Positions 33,883 through 46,591 of a stretch of DNA of 64,000 bases are shown in pieces (within the stretch, counting starts at the first letter, position 1; each line of letters begins with the position of its first letter). Under the pieces are notes generated by a model. The model saw only the letters and a list, made by a program, of their open reading frames with translations. It was not told where the DNA came from and ran no database searches. This stretch comes from Coprinellus micaceus (taxonomy: Eukaryota > Basidiomycota > Agaricomycetes > Agaricales > Psathyrellaceae), in assembly GCA_951394405.1 (NCBI GenBank), contig OX596342.1, positions 2,108,001-2,172,000 of the forward strand. Direction: 5' to 3'. The translations under genes were made by a program, and so were the position numbers.

Positions 33883-36685
33883 ATGTCCACTCTCAACCTG
33901 CCCCTCCCCACAGGTTTCAGCGACGACAACGATCCGCTTGAAGGAACCTACCACTTCTTTCAGGGGGCACATCACTTCCAGGTGGGTACCCTGAACGTTG
34001 GGACATTCGCGAACCCCAGTGAGTTTAGGTTTCTTCTTGCACCTTATATTGAGCATTTCTGAGACCCAGCACAACAAAGGCGCCAACGCAAGTCTCCTTC
34101 CCATCCTCGATGCGTCACACGCTCGCAATCGCCGGGCCTCCCCACCTGACTCCAACTGCCTCGCCGGAACGAGGCGCAACATCCTCGAAGGCATCAGATC
34201 CTGGGTTGAGGACGAGGACTTTACCAGATCGAGCCACGTCCTTTGGCTCTGTGGGCCAGTCGGCTGTGGAAAGTCGGCCATCTCGCAAACGGTGTCGGAG
34301 GACTTTGCTGCGAAGGGAAGGTTACTGGGAAGTTTCTTCTTCTTTCGAGGATCGGGAGAGCGGAGCAGGATATCCAGACTTGCTGTGACGTTGGCGAGTC
34401 AGATGGCTACAGTGTTTCCAGAGGTCGCACCGCTGGTCGCAGCCGCGTTGAGCAAGTCGCTTGGCTTGCAAAGGGCGTCCACTACAACTCAGTTCCAGCA
34501 GCTCTTCTGGGATCCCTTGGAAGCGGTGCTTTTCGGGAACGCTGGGAAGCGCCGCAAGGGTTCGGTGGCCAAACGGGTCCAGCAAGCCATTGGCATCTCT
34601 CGTCCGCCCCGAAAGCCCCAGGGCCCATTCCTCATCATCATCGACGGTTTGGACGAGTGCGAAGACCGCGACGACGTCGGGGAGTTTATCGACCAACTAC
34701 TCGACTTCTTCAAAGTCAACCCGCATTTCCCTCTACGCTTCCTCATTGCCAGTCGCGTCGAGGAGCATATCCGGGACCGCATCGAAACGGATGGTGTGCG
34801 GCTCGAAAATCTTCGAGATCACCTGCCAGATGAAGATATATTCAGACTCGTGCGGCATACGTTTAAAGGGGCGTCGGAACACAACCGGGTCATCCGCTCT
34901 CTTGGCGAAACCTGGCCCTCCACGGACGACCTGCGGCTGCTCATCCAGCACGCTGATGGATCGTTCATTTTCATCCGAACGCTACTCAGCTTCATCCTAG
35001 GACTGGGCGCGGCTCAGGGCGACGGGATGACGCCGATGGATCGGTTCAAGCTCGCCCTCGGAATGAACCCTGGTCTCGACGACCTGTACACGAAGACATT
35101 GCAGCGTGCACAACACATTCCTCATTTTCAGGACGTCATTCTCACCATCGCGCTCCTCGCACGCCCCCTCTCGATATCTCTCCTCTCGCAACTCCTGGGC
35201 ATTCCTCAACCCGGGATTGTGAACGTTCTCATCCCCTTGCAATCTATTGTTCACGTTCCTGGCGACGACGACACGAACGTAACTCTCTTCCATACATCCC
35301 TCAGAGAGTTTCTCCTGGATGATCAACGGGGCGCACAGCTCCTTCCGCCCGGTGCGCTTCAGCGGTGGAAGGATCGCCTCGCGTATAGGTGCCTCCAAAA
35401 TGCCTTGGAGCTTGATATCCACGACAACATGCTCAGTTACGCCGAACGTTACTGGGCTCGGCACTGGAGAGATCTGGACAGCCAACGCATTGAGCAGCAT
35501 TACGACTTCCTTTCAGCCCTCACACGAAGGCATCTCCAGGAGCCCGCGCGCGAGATGGCGTCGGCCACTTTCCACTGCAGAAGCCATGGCACCCTCACGG
35601 ACACAGACTTGTCGCAGTGCAGGTGCAACTTCGGTGCCAACGCATATTTACGAGATGATACGTGGCCCCAATCGAGAATAGACGACGTCTTACTCCAGGC
35701 TTTCGCGTATCTAGCCACGATAAATACGAAAGCGCCCAAGACGATAGTGCCCTGCGTGGTGGGGGAGGGTCTTTGGAGTAGCCGTGGTTCGGCTCAAGTC
35801 AGCTTGCAGCAAAGCATCCCTCGCCCTCGATTCTACAGGTGCGATACCTCGGTACACAGGAGCGTGGTTGTGCATGCAATGGAGGTCATGACGGACATCC
35901 TGGAACCGACGGATGAAGGAGGGTGGCTCAGGCAGTTGAGACGACCGTCGGCAGCGCCATTGGACTACGATTATCTCTTCAAGCACTGGGCCTTCCATCT
36001 TGCCTCTGCAATCGCCGACAGTACCACCTCCGAAGACAGGGCAACTCTTGCCGAGTTTCTGCAACGCCGGTACCAAGTGTCCAAGCTCCAGAACGGTGCT
36101 TCCGAGTACAATCGCGTGTATCGCGCTCGGAGGAACATCCTTGATCCAAATGTAGATTCTGCAGTGGCCGCGCTGTACAATGAAGTAGGCACGCGATATT
36201 CTTTTTTCTATACGGTGGCACTGACGCTCAGGCCGAACCTAACTAGTTTCCACATTTACTCGCTGAGAAACTTGGCCACGAGGCGGAACCTGGTCTGTAT
36301 GTTGTCGATGTAGGTGAACTTTATCGTTTGTATATGTGCCACAATTCACGGGGCCTCTGATTCATAGAACCCAGATGGACTAACGGTCGTTGACATGCTA
36401 AAGGTAAGTCCGGCGCAAACTGCAGCTAGTGGTTCACCTCTTTATTTTAAACTCACATTGAACTCGCAGGTTTTCTGGCAACTACGCCTCAGCGACGACC
36501 CCCATCACACGGAATGCGTGAAAGTCCTTGTTGGCGGAGGGACGGTGCTGAAGATGATGTGCTCATGGAGGGAAGTCAATGGAAAGCCTACGTTGAGGAT
36601 CAGGACGCGGCTCTTCAGCACCAATGAGCCTGGCCGCCTAGGCCCTGCTCGCCCAGAGCAACTAGATATTACCAGATTAGCTTGA
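33883..36685 (+). CDS. NACHT NTPase (NLR-like), copy 4
   Basis: Diverged paralog of copies 0, 2 and 3 on the opposite strand. Proposed exons are 33883-33981, 34070-36184, 36247-36309, 36368-36403 and 36470-36685, all in phase, 842 aa. Walker A GPVGCGKSAISQ, the RSRISRLAVTLASQ strand, Walker B IIDGLDECED and the FLIASRVEEHI sensor are intact. The N-terminal exon reads YHFFQGAHHFQ. An alternative donor at 34019 would add VGTLNVGTFANP, which resembles the short N-terminal motif of the other copies but does not join in phase. A pyrimidine-rich AG at 33912-33913 may also be an acceptor, so the start is uncertain. The 3' exons (FPHLLAEKLGHEAE, NPDGLTVVDMLK, VFWQLRLSDD) match the other copies. No C-terminal repeats are seen. 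Confidence 0.82.
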
Positions 36686-37412
36686 TGTAGATGCCAGCGT
36701 AGTCCGCTCTGGGTTACTCCACCGAGAGCCGCACATGCCTCGTGGTAATCAAGGCCCACTCGACGGGAAAAGAAACATTCAGGGCCGATGGCCCTCCACG
36801 AATGCCATACATATAGAAACTGGGGTGCTGAGAAGCAAGTGGTAGCCTTCAGGACTCCCGGTGCGCTGTTGAACACAAGGTAGGTTAGAACAGAGGACAC
36901 GCCTGTACACTTTCAATGTCAAATGCGATGTATACGACTCCGCACAATTATTGGCGATCACTCCAGGCGTTCGCCAAAGCGGTGCCAATCGCATGCGGGC
37001 GCTTAACCCCTCCCCACCGCCAACAGTGACAATGCACTTTATTCAAGGAAATGAAGCTGATGAGGGTAGCGGGGAATATATACAGAAGTACATCCTGTCC
37101 AGTGATAAGGGGTGATCGCCACATCGAGGTGACACCTCATCCCGCACGGAGGGACTTTTTGCGTTGAATTGTCGAACTGCCCAAGTCTCCGAAGGAAGCG
37201 ACACAGACGATGGATATCAATCGAAAGCGGGTAAAGGCTGCATTGGCCAATAAGCTGGTATAGGGCGAGGGTACTCTTCACTGGCCAGTTTCGTACCTCT
37301 GACGTTTTCAACCGGGCGTAGCCTCCCACGATAAACTCCCCTTAGATTGTTGCCATTTTCGCCAACCCTCCGCGCAACCCCCCTCGTCTCCTTTCCAGCT
37401 CTCTATACGCCG
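36686..37412. other. Spacer before the F-box gene
   Basis: No gene seen. GGGCGCTTA lies at 36997-37005. A longer start for the next gene at 37347 is possible, but the residues it would add have no family resemblance. Confidence 0.5.
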
Positions 37413-39706
37413 ATGGGCACTTCGAAGCTCGTCAAGAGGCTCCTGAGGTGCAACGACGTGCTTACGGACGATGAAAGAGCCGGGATCGAATCCGAAATCC
37501 AGCGACTACAAGCCGAGGTCCAGAAGTTCACGTCGACCTCTTCCACCAATGCCCTCGCGGTGCACATATCGGATGATCGCGGTGGTTCGAGGAAACTACG
37601 GGGCATACACGAAGCCTTGCAGCAGCACATGGGGTTATTGTCCTGTGTCCGACGGATCCCAGCAGAAGTATGGCAGAAGATATACACCTTCGCATTGATC
37701 GACATCGAGAACCAGCATCCCAAAAATCCATACGACAAAGCACTACGCACTATCTGCAACGTCTGCATGCTATGGAGCAGGGCGGCGGAAGGAGAGCCGA
37801 TACTTTGGACCAATTTTCCAACCTTCGAATTCGGGAAACTGTACTGGGGGCTGGAGCCCATCCGCCGCAACCTCCCTACACACCTCCGACACCAGGGCAG
37901 AACGCTCAGGCAGCTGGAGCGATATATCTCGCACTCGGGAAGGCTGCCGTTCACCTTCGGTTTTGTCTTACACCACGACCTCCATCTCCCCGACGCTTAC
38001 GTCTCCTTCGCACACAGTGTCCTCAGGCGTTTGGTGCAGGAGTGTCACCGGTGGGAGGGCGCGATGCTGTACCTCGCACGCTCCAGTGGTGGGGGAAAGT
38101 GGCCCGCAGACCTTGGACTCGTCAAAGGGAGGTTGCCCGTGCTGTACAGCTTGGACCTAACCGTCGCAGCCCAAGATAACACGGAATGGCCGGCGATATC
38201 TTACCTCTTCTCCGATGCACCAAATCTTCGACACGTCGTGTTCAACAGCCCTCGTCAGGTGAGCAATGGCAGCGCCTTCCACCTCGCGCTCCCTTGGTCC
38301 CAGCTCGAGACTTTCGAAGGCCTTTGCTACCTCGGGGTCAACGATTCCTTCTTCAAACTCCTCTCCGATTGTCGGAATACCCTGACAAGCCTGAAGGGCG
38401 AAGTCGAGCCTTCGGTTCCACATACCCTACCCGCAACAACGTTGACAAAGCTCACCACCCTCCACCTACGCCTCCCGCCGGGCAACAATACCCTCCGCTA
38501 TCTTGAAGGCCTCACTCTTCCTTCGCTAGAGAACCTGGAGCTACGTGGGGAAAGCAGTTGGGGAGATCCTTTGTACGGCTTTGTACAGCCCCTTGTGGAG
38601 CGGTCTCGGTGCGAGCTCAGGCGGCTTGTATTGGCGATACATAGGCCATATCCTCCCAAGGGAAAGATCGAACTGTTCAAACGATTCCTCGCACAAAGCC
38701 ACCTTCTTACCGACCTGGACATCCCCTCCTACTATGTCTCCGACCCTCACTCGCTCGCATGCCTGGCGGTGAACTCAACCCTCAACACCCCGCCCACTCC
38801 CAGTCTCCAGAGCCAACCAGTGCCACGGTTGGAGCGCTTGACCTTGCGCAGCGACGGTCGGGACGATCCTTCAGATTGGTTGGTGGATCCGAAGGAACTC
38901 GTGCGGGTGCTCACTTCAAGGGCCGGCACACAGGACGCCCACCACGAGTCTCAGCCATGCGGGGAGCTGCACGAAGTGCGCTTCGTCCACTCCTCCCGCC
39001 GCGATGCCCCAAGTAGATATAGCTGGCTTTCCCAGTTGGACCTCGTCGATCGCTCTCGGATGCTTCCCGCGCTTGAGACAAGCAGGACTGAGTTTGAGAA
39101 AGATGTCCAAGGGTGGGAAGCGGGTTTAACTGACTCCTTCTGCCGCTCATTCTACTTCGCGTCGGAGTTCTTGAACATCGTGCGCCAGAGGGAGATGAGC
39201 GCGTTGTTGCGGGAGTTAGAAGAATACGATCTAGATGGCTGCGATTCTCAGGTCCTAGCCGTAAGTTCCGCACAGAGTCGCCCCTCGTACAGACATTGAT
39301 ATCCCCCAGAGACGAGGTATTCCTCAGCTCCTGGCTGAGATAGGAGGCAGACGAGAAGGTGCAATCCCAGGCGACATACTCTTCCACTTCCGGAAGCGAG
39401 CAGCCGCGTTACGCGACAAGTGGAGGCCCAAGCTATTGAGGGACTACCGGCTTTCCACCTATCGTTGGTACCGACTTGACGATTTCTCGGCCACCCTGAA
39501 GTATGCCCCTTCGACCGCCGACGGTGAGTATACCATTGGGCGAACTGTCCGGCGCAGTTGCTCTCCTGACTGACTCCGTTTCATCAGAACCAGATGAAGA
39601 ACTCTGGGCCAACATCCTTGGTCATGGCTCGCAGATAGTTAGGAGCACGCAAGGCCTGGAAGAGAAGTGGCAGTCCGCTTCGCTACTCGAGGGTTTCGGT
39701 GGGTAG
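37413..39706 (+). CDS. F-box protein with leucine-rich-type C-terminal region (1)
   Basis: Substrate receptor type expected to join an SCF ubiquitin ligase through Skp1. Exons 37413-39260, 39310-39523 and 39588-39706 are in phase, 726 aa. The N-terminus has the Agaricomycete layout: a short helical segment (ERAGIESEIQRLQAEVQKF), then the F-box around residues 90-130 (VRRIPAEVWQKIYTFAL ... CNVCMLWSRAA). A long region with regularly spaced leucine motifs follows (LRHVVFNSP, LTTLHLRLPPG, LENLELRGES, LTDLDIPSYY), suggesting a degenerate LRR fold that would bind a target. The ATG at 37413 (MGTSKLVKRLL) is preferred over 37347 because homologous proteins begin near this segment. The target is unknown. 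Confidence 0.82.
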
Positions 39707-41371
39707 AGAATTGCGAGAATGCTCCAGTCTTGACAATTCCATGGATTTTGTCCAACAGGGCGAGATGGTGAGTGTGAATAAGAGCTCGCTCGCTCCGAAA
39801 CTCTGTCATGGGACGCACACATGTTTTCAATTCGCTAGTAGTCCCCTTCCAATCGTCTGTACTCCGACTCTGGCTGTAACGGACGTATGGCTTGCAACTG
39901 CGGCATCTAACCATTCGAGGCGGTGTTGATGTCGTTCCTCGAAGGACTGACTGTTTGAAGCAGGCCTTCTGGGGTAGTAAAGGGTAGCTCGCCGACTCCA
40001 GAGGACGTGGTTGGAAGACGGTCCTGTTTTCAGGTTTCCTCTTGCCGCTCGGCCGCCCGGAAACCAGAGTCCGACCGGCATTGTCCGAATCCTAACACGC
40101 ACAAGCAACGTCCCTCTATTTTATTCTGCGATTGCTTGCATTTTCGTTCTTGCGGTATGTGGTCCTCTGGTTTCAACTTACCTCCGTTCCCAGTACCATG
40201 CGAGGTCTCCCCAATGCATATTCTAGCCCCGAGGGTGACCTCCTTACCTATTCAATGAGACGGGGGGCTGCTTCATGGGCTTCCCGTTTTCGTCGGGTGC
40301 TCAAAACTTCGCCCCCAAACTGGCGCACCCCCCACCAGAACAATGTTCATCTGTCTCTGAGCTCCATGATATCCCTTTTCCTCCGAGCTCCCGCCAGATA
40401 TGACTTAGCTGTCGAACTTTGTTCACCTCAACTGTGATACCCATTCAAAGCCCATCTCGAACCTGCTTCAAGCTTACAGCGTTTACTAGTACTCACACCA
40501 GTCGCTGTGGACCCAGTGAAGGCAGAGTCCCCGGGGGCCGGGGATCGTCTCGTTTTGGCTCTCTTCCCAAGGTGACCACGCAAGGCTTCAGCCACCATCT
40601 CGTCGCTGTCTTCCAAGTTCCAGGAGTACCCTCTGCTTTGAGGGAATCACATCTGTTTGCAAATGAGGGTTCTTGCCGCTTTCGAGAATGGGCATTGTCT
40701 GCGACGGAGTTGACGCCATCATCAAAGCTGTGGGCTCCAACTTAACCGAATCCTCGCCTGACAGCACTGCTGGACCATCGCCGTCACTTGCCTCCAGCCA
40801 CGTTTCGTCCATTCTTCCGGGCTACCCGCTAGCACTGGGCCATTTCGGATCCAGCAAGCACGTATTTTTCAGCTTTGCTGCCAGTCTCAAGGAAGGCGTA
40901 CTACTAGGGTATGTACCTCAAACGTTACGTCTTGGGGATACCAGAATATGAAGTGATCATTATCAGTATTTGGGGTTCTGCAGGCGGTGACTCTCGAACT
41001 TCTCTTTCAACTGGAGAATTACCCGCCTCCAGAAGAGCTTTAATTGACTTCCGGTGAGCTTCCGTCTGCCGTGACGTTGACAAAAGTAGTAGATTCTCAG
41101 CCCTGCGAACGCCTTCATTACAGGTGTGCACAGCTTCATCACGTTTAAATTGGCCTCCTCTCGCCTTGGTGTTTCATCCCAGTTGCGAACTCGCTTCTGC
41201 CAACCACCTCGTGTTACAATTACTGCCTCTAGGCGTTGATTGTCTCAAGATCGCCCTTCGCCATCTTCGAAACAGGACGACAGTCGCTAATTCGGCATCA
41301 CCATACGACCATATAAAGACGGGTTGAGCGCCAACAAAGTTTTCCTCATCTCCACTCTTCCGGCGCCATCG
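39707..41371. other. Spacer without recognised gene
   Basis: Several reading frames of 60-110 codons overlap on both strands (for example 40419-40745 and 40588-40812), but none shows a domain, consistent splice structure or repetition. A TATAAA at 41312-41317, 55 bp before the ATG at 41372, is a likely core promoter for the next gene. Confidence 0.45.
41312..41317 (+). promoter_or_regulatory. TATA box of the 41372 gene
   Basis: TATAAA 55 bp upstream of the proposed ATG. Position and match suit a core promoter; transcription start not known. Confidence 0.5.
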
Positions 41372-43011
41372 ATGCCTCCCCCAGAACGTTCAGACATGTA
41401 TCCCTACCCCGACCCCAACTACTCTCCTACCGATGCCGACTCTGTTTCTATCCTGAGCGATAGTTCTACCTTACGCTCGATGAAGCTTGCAAGCTTTTCC
41501 GATCTGAAGCATCATTCTGAGACGGGATATGGGAGGGGCTTCGCCTCTGAAAAGAATGAAGCGGGGCGTGCACCGTCGCTGAACTTCGATAATTCGTACC
41601 TCGCCGAAAAGTCGCTCCCACTTGCCCCACACGAGGAACTGATCCCAATGTACGTCCCAGCCCTCACCGTGCTGTTGATTTGTGCTCACCGTCGAGCACC
41701 ACGTTCAGTGACAGACGTCAAGCGCGGCCTGGGCGCTCACGATCCCCTGGTCAGCGACATATACTACACAGCAGTCGACGTCTCCATTCTCCAAACCCTC
41801 GGAATACCAGTCGATCTCCTGCTCGCCCGGAAAAGACCCAGTTAGAAGCGCTCACCGGCTCCCTCGGTCCAGATAACGTCCCGCACATGGCGGAACTAGA
41901 CTCCGTTCCGTGCGCAGGTATCCGCATACCCACTGGCCCGTTCAGTGGTCTCCTAGCGTGGAGGCTCGTCGTCCGAGTACACGCGCCCTGGAACAGGCAC
42001 CGCACACAGGCAAGTCTACGGGATGAATCCAAACGGCTTCCAGAGTCCGACATCCGACTCGCCAAGAATATGCCGCGGGCGCCTAAAGCGAATCATACTC
42101 ATGTGGCGAATATGGTTGAGAGGAAGGGGAGGAGGGCGAGCTGGAATGCCCTGGGTGGTTTCTCTGGTGGAAATAAGCCCTCGGTGGAGCCCAGCGTTAA
42201 TCACGAACGCGCTATGTCTGAAGCCGCCAACATCAGCCCGTTTATACTTCCCCCGCCCCAAAGCGACTACAGGAGAAACCACTTTACGTCTCATTCCGCG
42301 GCGTCCTTGCCGCTCATGGGTCTTGTTAAATCCCATAGCTCCGGCAGTGAGGCCTTTGAGGATGGTGATTGGAGCGTACTACCCGCCCCTACTAGGCCCT
42401 GGGACTCTTCGTCCGCTATTATCTCTGGCCGAAGGTCCGCTTCGCCTTCACACAAGCCATCGCGCAGGCCTCTGTCCTCTATCTTCGCGAATTCTCATCG
42501 CAGCTCCTCTCCGCAGCCGACTACGCAAGCTCAACCGCACTCGGGATCGGCAGTACGCGCAGATGCTGTTGTCACTAACTTCCTATTCGATACTTCGCTC
42601 GGGTACAACACCATCTCTTGTGAGACCCTGTATGCATTGGGCTTCAGCGCCGCCGTCGTCGGTGCACTTGAGGCCTCGGAGACATCCAGTTCTGAGCCCA
42701 AGACGGTGTCACTCTATATCCAGACTATCGCAAGACCGATTACGTTCCGCCTGGCGCCCGCAGGACAGCCGTCGAGACTGGGTGTTCAGTTTCTTCTGGA
42801 GAGCGAGGTGAACGTTTGCATGGGCGAGGGTGGAGCTGGGGCTGTTCTATGGTGTAAGTCCATTCGAAAGGAACCATGGTGACGTTACTAACAAGGACTT
42901 TCAGTGGACCGTGCTGACAAGCGCATGTCGCTGAGCCAGGTGCCGCGGACGGTCCCATTGCCCAAGGTTAGCCTGCAGGCCCGCGTCAGGGCACTTTTTG
43001 GCTTGCAGTGA
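41372..43011 (+). CDS. Unknown protein with low-complexity N-terminus and retropepsin-like C-terminal segment
   Basis: Proposed exons 41372-41649, 41709-42853 and 42905-43011, in phase, 509 aa. The N-terminal third is Ser/Pro-rich and probably disordered (MPPPERSDMYPYPDPNYSPT, then SVSILSDSSTLRS). The middle is rich in Ser, Pro and basic residues. The C-terminal 130 residues are ordered: VTNFLFDTSLGYNTIS is followed by ETLYALGF and a stretch ending SRLGVQFLLES. The phase FLFDTxxxxxxISxxTLxxLGF resembles the active-site loop of retropepsin-type aspartic proteases, but the usual DTG/DSG reads DTS here, so activity is doubtful. Reading through the first intron would give a 158-aa product stopping at 41845. 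I do not recognise the family with certainty. Confidence 0.6.
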
Positions 43012-43149
43012 TTCCCGAGGGTTTTGAGCCCTCATCCCCCGCTTACCCACCGTGCTATTGGACACTAAGAAGATACCCGGACTACGTTCTTTTTCTTCTC
43101 GAACAGACTTCTTCCTCGTCACTCCCTCTTCGGTCTCAAGCGGACAAAC

Positions 43150-43270
43150 CACATACTTGCATAGTGCACGCCTCTGGTGCTTCGGTTACTCCCCCCCAAT
43201 TGCACGGACTATTCGAGGTTAAATAGCTAGCTGTATAGCGCACGCCTTTGGTGCTTCTTCGCCTGAACAT
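43150..43270. repeat. Short direct repeat
   Basis: Two diverged copies of a segment of about 25 bp (one reading GTGCACGCCTCTGGTGCTTC near 43164, the other GCGCACGCCTTTGGTGCTTC near 43237) lie about 75 bp apart between two convergent gene ends. No function is evident. Confidence 0.5.
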
Positions 43271-43280
43271 GCCAATTAAA

Positions 43281-44675
43281 CTAAAGTTCCACAAGGGTAG
43301 ATACGCCTGCGGTGAATTGTGCCAAAAACTGCCCGTCCCTGTCCTCCACACGGATAGGATGCTTCACATATCGCCCAGGCGAACACAGCGACCTTCGAGT
43401 CACCGCGTCGTGGGCCCTGTACGATTCAAAGTCGACGGTCTCCATGAGTCGTATCGTGTTGAGATTTGGGAAGGCCTTCGTCCATGGAAATGCCACCAGT
43501 CGATGCATTGCCTCTATGGCGTTGTAGGTGTGAACCTGGCCCGCGGAGAAGGTTAGGTGCACTCCAACGGTGGTGACTTGGGGCGCCCTCGCTGAGAGTT
43601 GATTGAAATCGCTGGGCAGACAGAGTTCGTCGAGCCAGGCATGGATTTCATGGATTTGAGGGTGCAAAGTCTTGAACTGCCTGAGGAAGTTGGAGAAGTC
43701 AGGAACACTCCACGACCCAATCGAGGACCCCAGAGTGACCAACCCCCGGCCGGTATATTTCGACAGTATGCTTTGTAGAGCTCCGCAAAACCACAGTCCG
43801 TTGACAAATTGAAGGTTGGGGAAGGCTTCAGATGGCAGGCAGGCGCCCAGAACTTCGGCTTGTCTCTTATCTTGAAACACAAGTGTCCTTACAGTCGGCC
43901 AGCTTTTCCCGCTCCAATCCCAATTTTCTTCACTTGATTCCGGTTTAGAGAAACGATAGGGTGTGCTGATATCGAGTAGTTGAGGGTGATTATCGAGGAA
44001 GTCGACCATTCGGGAAAAGGGAACCCGCTCAACCGCATACATGGGTGATGAACCGGAGAGCAGGTATATATGCTTCAGCTTGGGGGAAAGTGCATTGAAG
44101 AGGAGGGTTGGTTCATCTTCTTTCGAGAACATAAGTGCGGCGACGAAGGTCGTAAGTTCCTGGAAAGTGCGACATAGTTCGACGGCAATCTTGTATCCCT
44201 TGCCCTCTTCTGGGCACACCAGATCTAGGCGACTAACCATAGTTCTATATTTCGCACTCGCCCCGCTGTCGTGATTGAACGCCCCTGACACTCGAGTGTA
44301 TTGACGCTGAGACGTGACGCTGATGTGCTCGTAGAGCAATGGGGTGGCTATGGCATTCCACTGACGACAGGTGTTGACCAACGAAAGCTTGGTAGCCTGG
44401 CCAATGCTTATTTAATATGTATGTTCAGTCGCTACGAGATGTGCAACACTCACGAGGGATTTCTTGTAGCCACTACTTTCCTCCCAACCAAGTTTTCGAT
44501 CATTTGGGCCGACTTGAAGGGATTCCAATGACGAGCCACGATCTTCCGACGCTAGACGAAAGATCTGAAGCCAAATTTCGGTGGGTACTTCGGGAGGTTG
44601 TTCCATTGACAATCGTTGGTGTGGTGGGACTGAAGTGGCAAGGTGGGGGGATGACCCGATGAGGTTCGCGGCCAC
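43281..44675 (-). CDS. F-box protein (2)
   Basis: Two exons on the minus strand, 44675-44454 and 44396-43281, in phase, 445 aa. The F-box is at residues 25-85 (PPEVPTEIWLQIFRLASEDR, then across the intron LSLVNTCRQWNAIATPLLYEHI). The rest has the LRR-like pattern of this fungal family (LKHIYLLSGS, LLDISTPYRF, LVTLGSSIGS, LNTIRLMETV) and ends with a VEDRDGQF segment shared with the gene at 55230-56946. The role would be SCF substrate recognition; target unknown. ATG at 44675 is chosen as the first in frame; MEQPPEV at 44606 is a shorter option. Confidence 0.82.
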
Positions 44676-44715
44676 ATCATTTTAGCAGGTCGGTCCCACA
44701 ATATGCCGGCGACAA

Positions 44716-45039
44716 TCAGAGATGATTAGCAAAGACGGCATCCAAGTCGTCCGTCGTTTGGGCTAAATAAAGGTTGGATAAAGGTGTACATAGATCCAAA
44801 GCCTTGTGCCAAATGAGTACATACGTGGAAACGAAGACGAGCCCAAGGCGACTCGAGGCGAAGTGACTCGGAAGCGGGAGGTGCGCCAGTATCAACCCAA
44901 ATTCAGGGCAATCTAAATCCTCTGTCACTAGACGAAATATTTGAAGTCGGATTTCCGTAGGCACTTCGAGGAGCGGTCTCATATTTGACAGTGAGGGTGC
45001 GAGGGAGCAACGAGCGGGGTTCAGGAGTGCGTCACACAA
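44716..45039 (-). pseudogene. F-box gene fragment
   Basis: MRPLLEVPTEIRLQIFRLVT near 44980 closely matches the F-box start PPEVPTEIWLQIFRLASEDR of the adjacent gene at 43281-44675. The C-terminal target-binding region is absent and the sequence ends after about 100 codons. It is a truncated tandem duplicate on the same strand. Confidence 0.65.
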
Positions 45040-45421
45040 GCCACGGGTCAGCTCCGTGAGCGGGCGCCAATCAGAGAATGATCATGATGGGTAAGCAGGG
45101 CTCTGCGAATAGTAGAAGTGAAGTAGTCGTGAATGACCCGCAAACTTGGAGTGTTCTGAGATTGCCATTAGCTGAGGGTGCGTCCAGAACCACCAGGATC
45201 TGGGCACAACACCCAAATCGGCTCTGGCCACGCAAAGAGATGCTTCAAGCTGCCATATCATGGTAACACTGCGCCACGGTGGTTTCGTTCGTTCGATATA
45301 GTATACTAGGTGTCCTCGCATAGCGCTGTCTGCTTTGACCTGAATCTTACACATTTAAAGTTCTCATTCCCATCTAGCATCTAAAAGGCACGCATAATAG
45401 CACCGTACCTCCCACAAATAA
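45040..45421. other. Spacer between F-box fragment and the 45422 gene
   Basis: No gene seen. Confidence 0.4.
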
Positions 45422-46591
45422 CTATAACAAGAACTGTTTCAGGTCTTCGATTTTGTTCCTCACGTCGTCAGGGAGCTTTCGGAGACCTCCCTTTCTAAGC
45501 AGGGCAAGCTGTCTGTAGACCCCATCCAAAGCAATCCCAACATCGCGCAGATCTTCTTCCTCTCGAGAGAGTGAAGGATTGCAGACACGGAGGTCCGCTG
45601 AGCGAGACCTCGATTTGTCCTTCGTAACCGAAGATCTCCTCGAGCTGGAACGTCCGCGCGACGGACGGTCGACCTTGGAGTCCATATCGCCCTCATCTAC
45701 GGCTGGAAGAATCTCTGGGAAGAGTTGAGGGGTAACCGCCTTTGAACTACCCGCATCGGGCTCGACGACCTGGATATTGTAATCGCTACCCCCATCACCG
45801 CCCACTGAGCCATCGATCTCCAGGAGATCCCCCATGACTTCTTCATAGGTCGGGAGCTCCCCTTCTGGAGGCGAACTGGGGCGGCTGGGGGCTTTCATAA
45901 GGTTGCTCTTGGCAAAGTGACCCCGATTCGCCGGACCATCCAAGGAGGGAGAGCCAGGCCGGGATATCTCATAGGCTCGAATGTGGATCGGATGGAGACT
46001 GTCGACTTCCAAGTCGGGCTCAGGAGCGGGGACACTGGGAAGGGGTTTGTCTTCTCCTTCCTCTGCGGTCAGCACGGACTGCAGCTTGGAGAGATCGCGA
46101 TCAAGCTCTTGCTGTCGGACTCGCTCTATGGCTGCCCACTGAGCGTACACCTCCCTGAGCTCCTTCTTGAGACCTTGCACATCTCCCAAAAGTGTTTGCC
46201 CGTTCTTATGGGGCAAATGTAAGTCTAGTAAGCTCGAGGGCAAACCCTAAAACCAGTATGGTGCACTCACCCTTTGCAGAATCCGTATCTGGCCCGACGT
46301 AAGTTCTGTATTGACATCTGGATGCTTGAGAGTCTTCTCAAATATAATGGCGGCCGTTCTTGCAGCGCAAACGAAGATCCACTCCTTGTTGCCTGCCTCG
46401 ACTGCTTTCACCAGTTCCTCTCTCCACTTCGTCGCCCGGTTCATCCAGTATGCGAAGCTTCTCTCCTTCTCCATTCCTCGGTTGATGATTTTCATCAATT
46501 CTGGCATGGGAGTAGGACGATTTTTTCCAAGGGTTTCCGCTGAAGGCCTGAACGGGGCGGCGCGAGGAGGTCTCTCCGGACTTCTCGACAT
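45422..46591 (-). CDS. USP8/AMSH N-terminal-domain-like protein, paralog A
   Basis: Two exons on the minus strand, 46591-46271 and 46204-45422, in phase, 367 aa. The first exon contains PTPMPELMKIINRGMEKERS, YWMNRATKWREELVKAVEAG, NKEWIFVCAARTAAIIFEKT and LKHPDVNTELTSGQIRIL. This helical pattern with a KHPD turn resembles the USP8-type dimerisation (MIT-like) domain of ubiquitin-endosome proteins. The second exon continues a helix (LKKELREVYAQW) and then an acidic, Ser/Pro-rich tail containing LPTYEEV. No protease domain is attached. It shares exon positions and sequence with paralog B at 47966-48699. The assignment rests on pattern, not on a search, so the function is tentative. Confidence 0.7.

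Noticed and set aside
34243..34833. 196-codon plus-strand frame and several minus-strand frames within NACHT copy 4
   Set aside because: Out-of-frame shadows of the P-loop exon, which has intact Walker motifs in its own frame.
42023..42811. 262-codon plus-strand frame overlapping the 41.4 kb gene
   Set aside because: Alternative frame of exon 2; it lacks the ordered FLFDT region and has no compatible splicing with exon 3.
41372..43011. LTR retrotransposon Gag-Pol as source of the retropepsin-like segment
   Set aside because: No reverse transcriptase, RNase H, integrase, zinc knuckle or flanking long repeats were seen around it.
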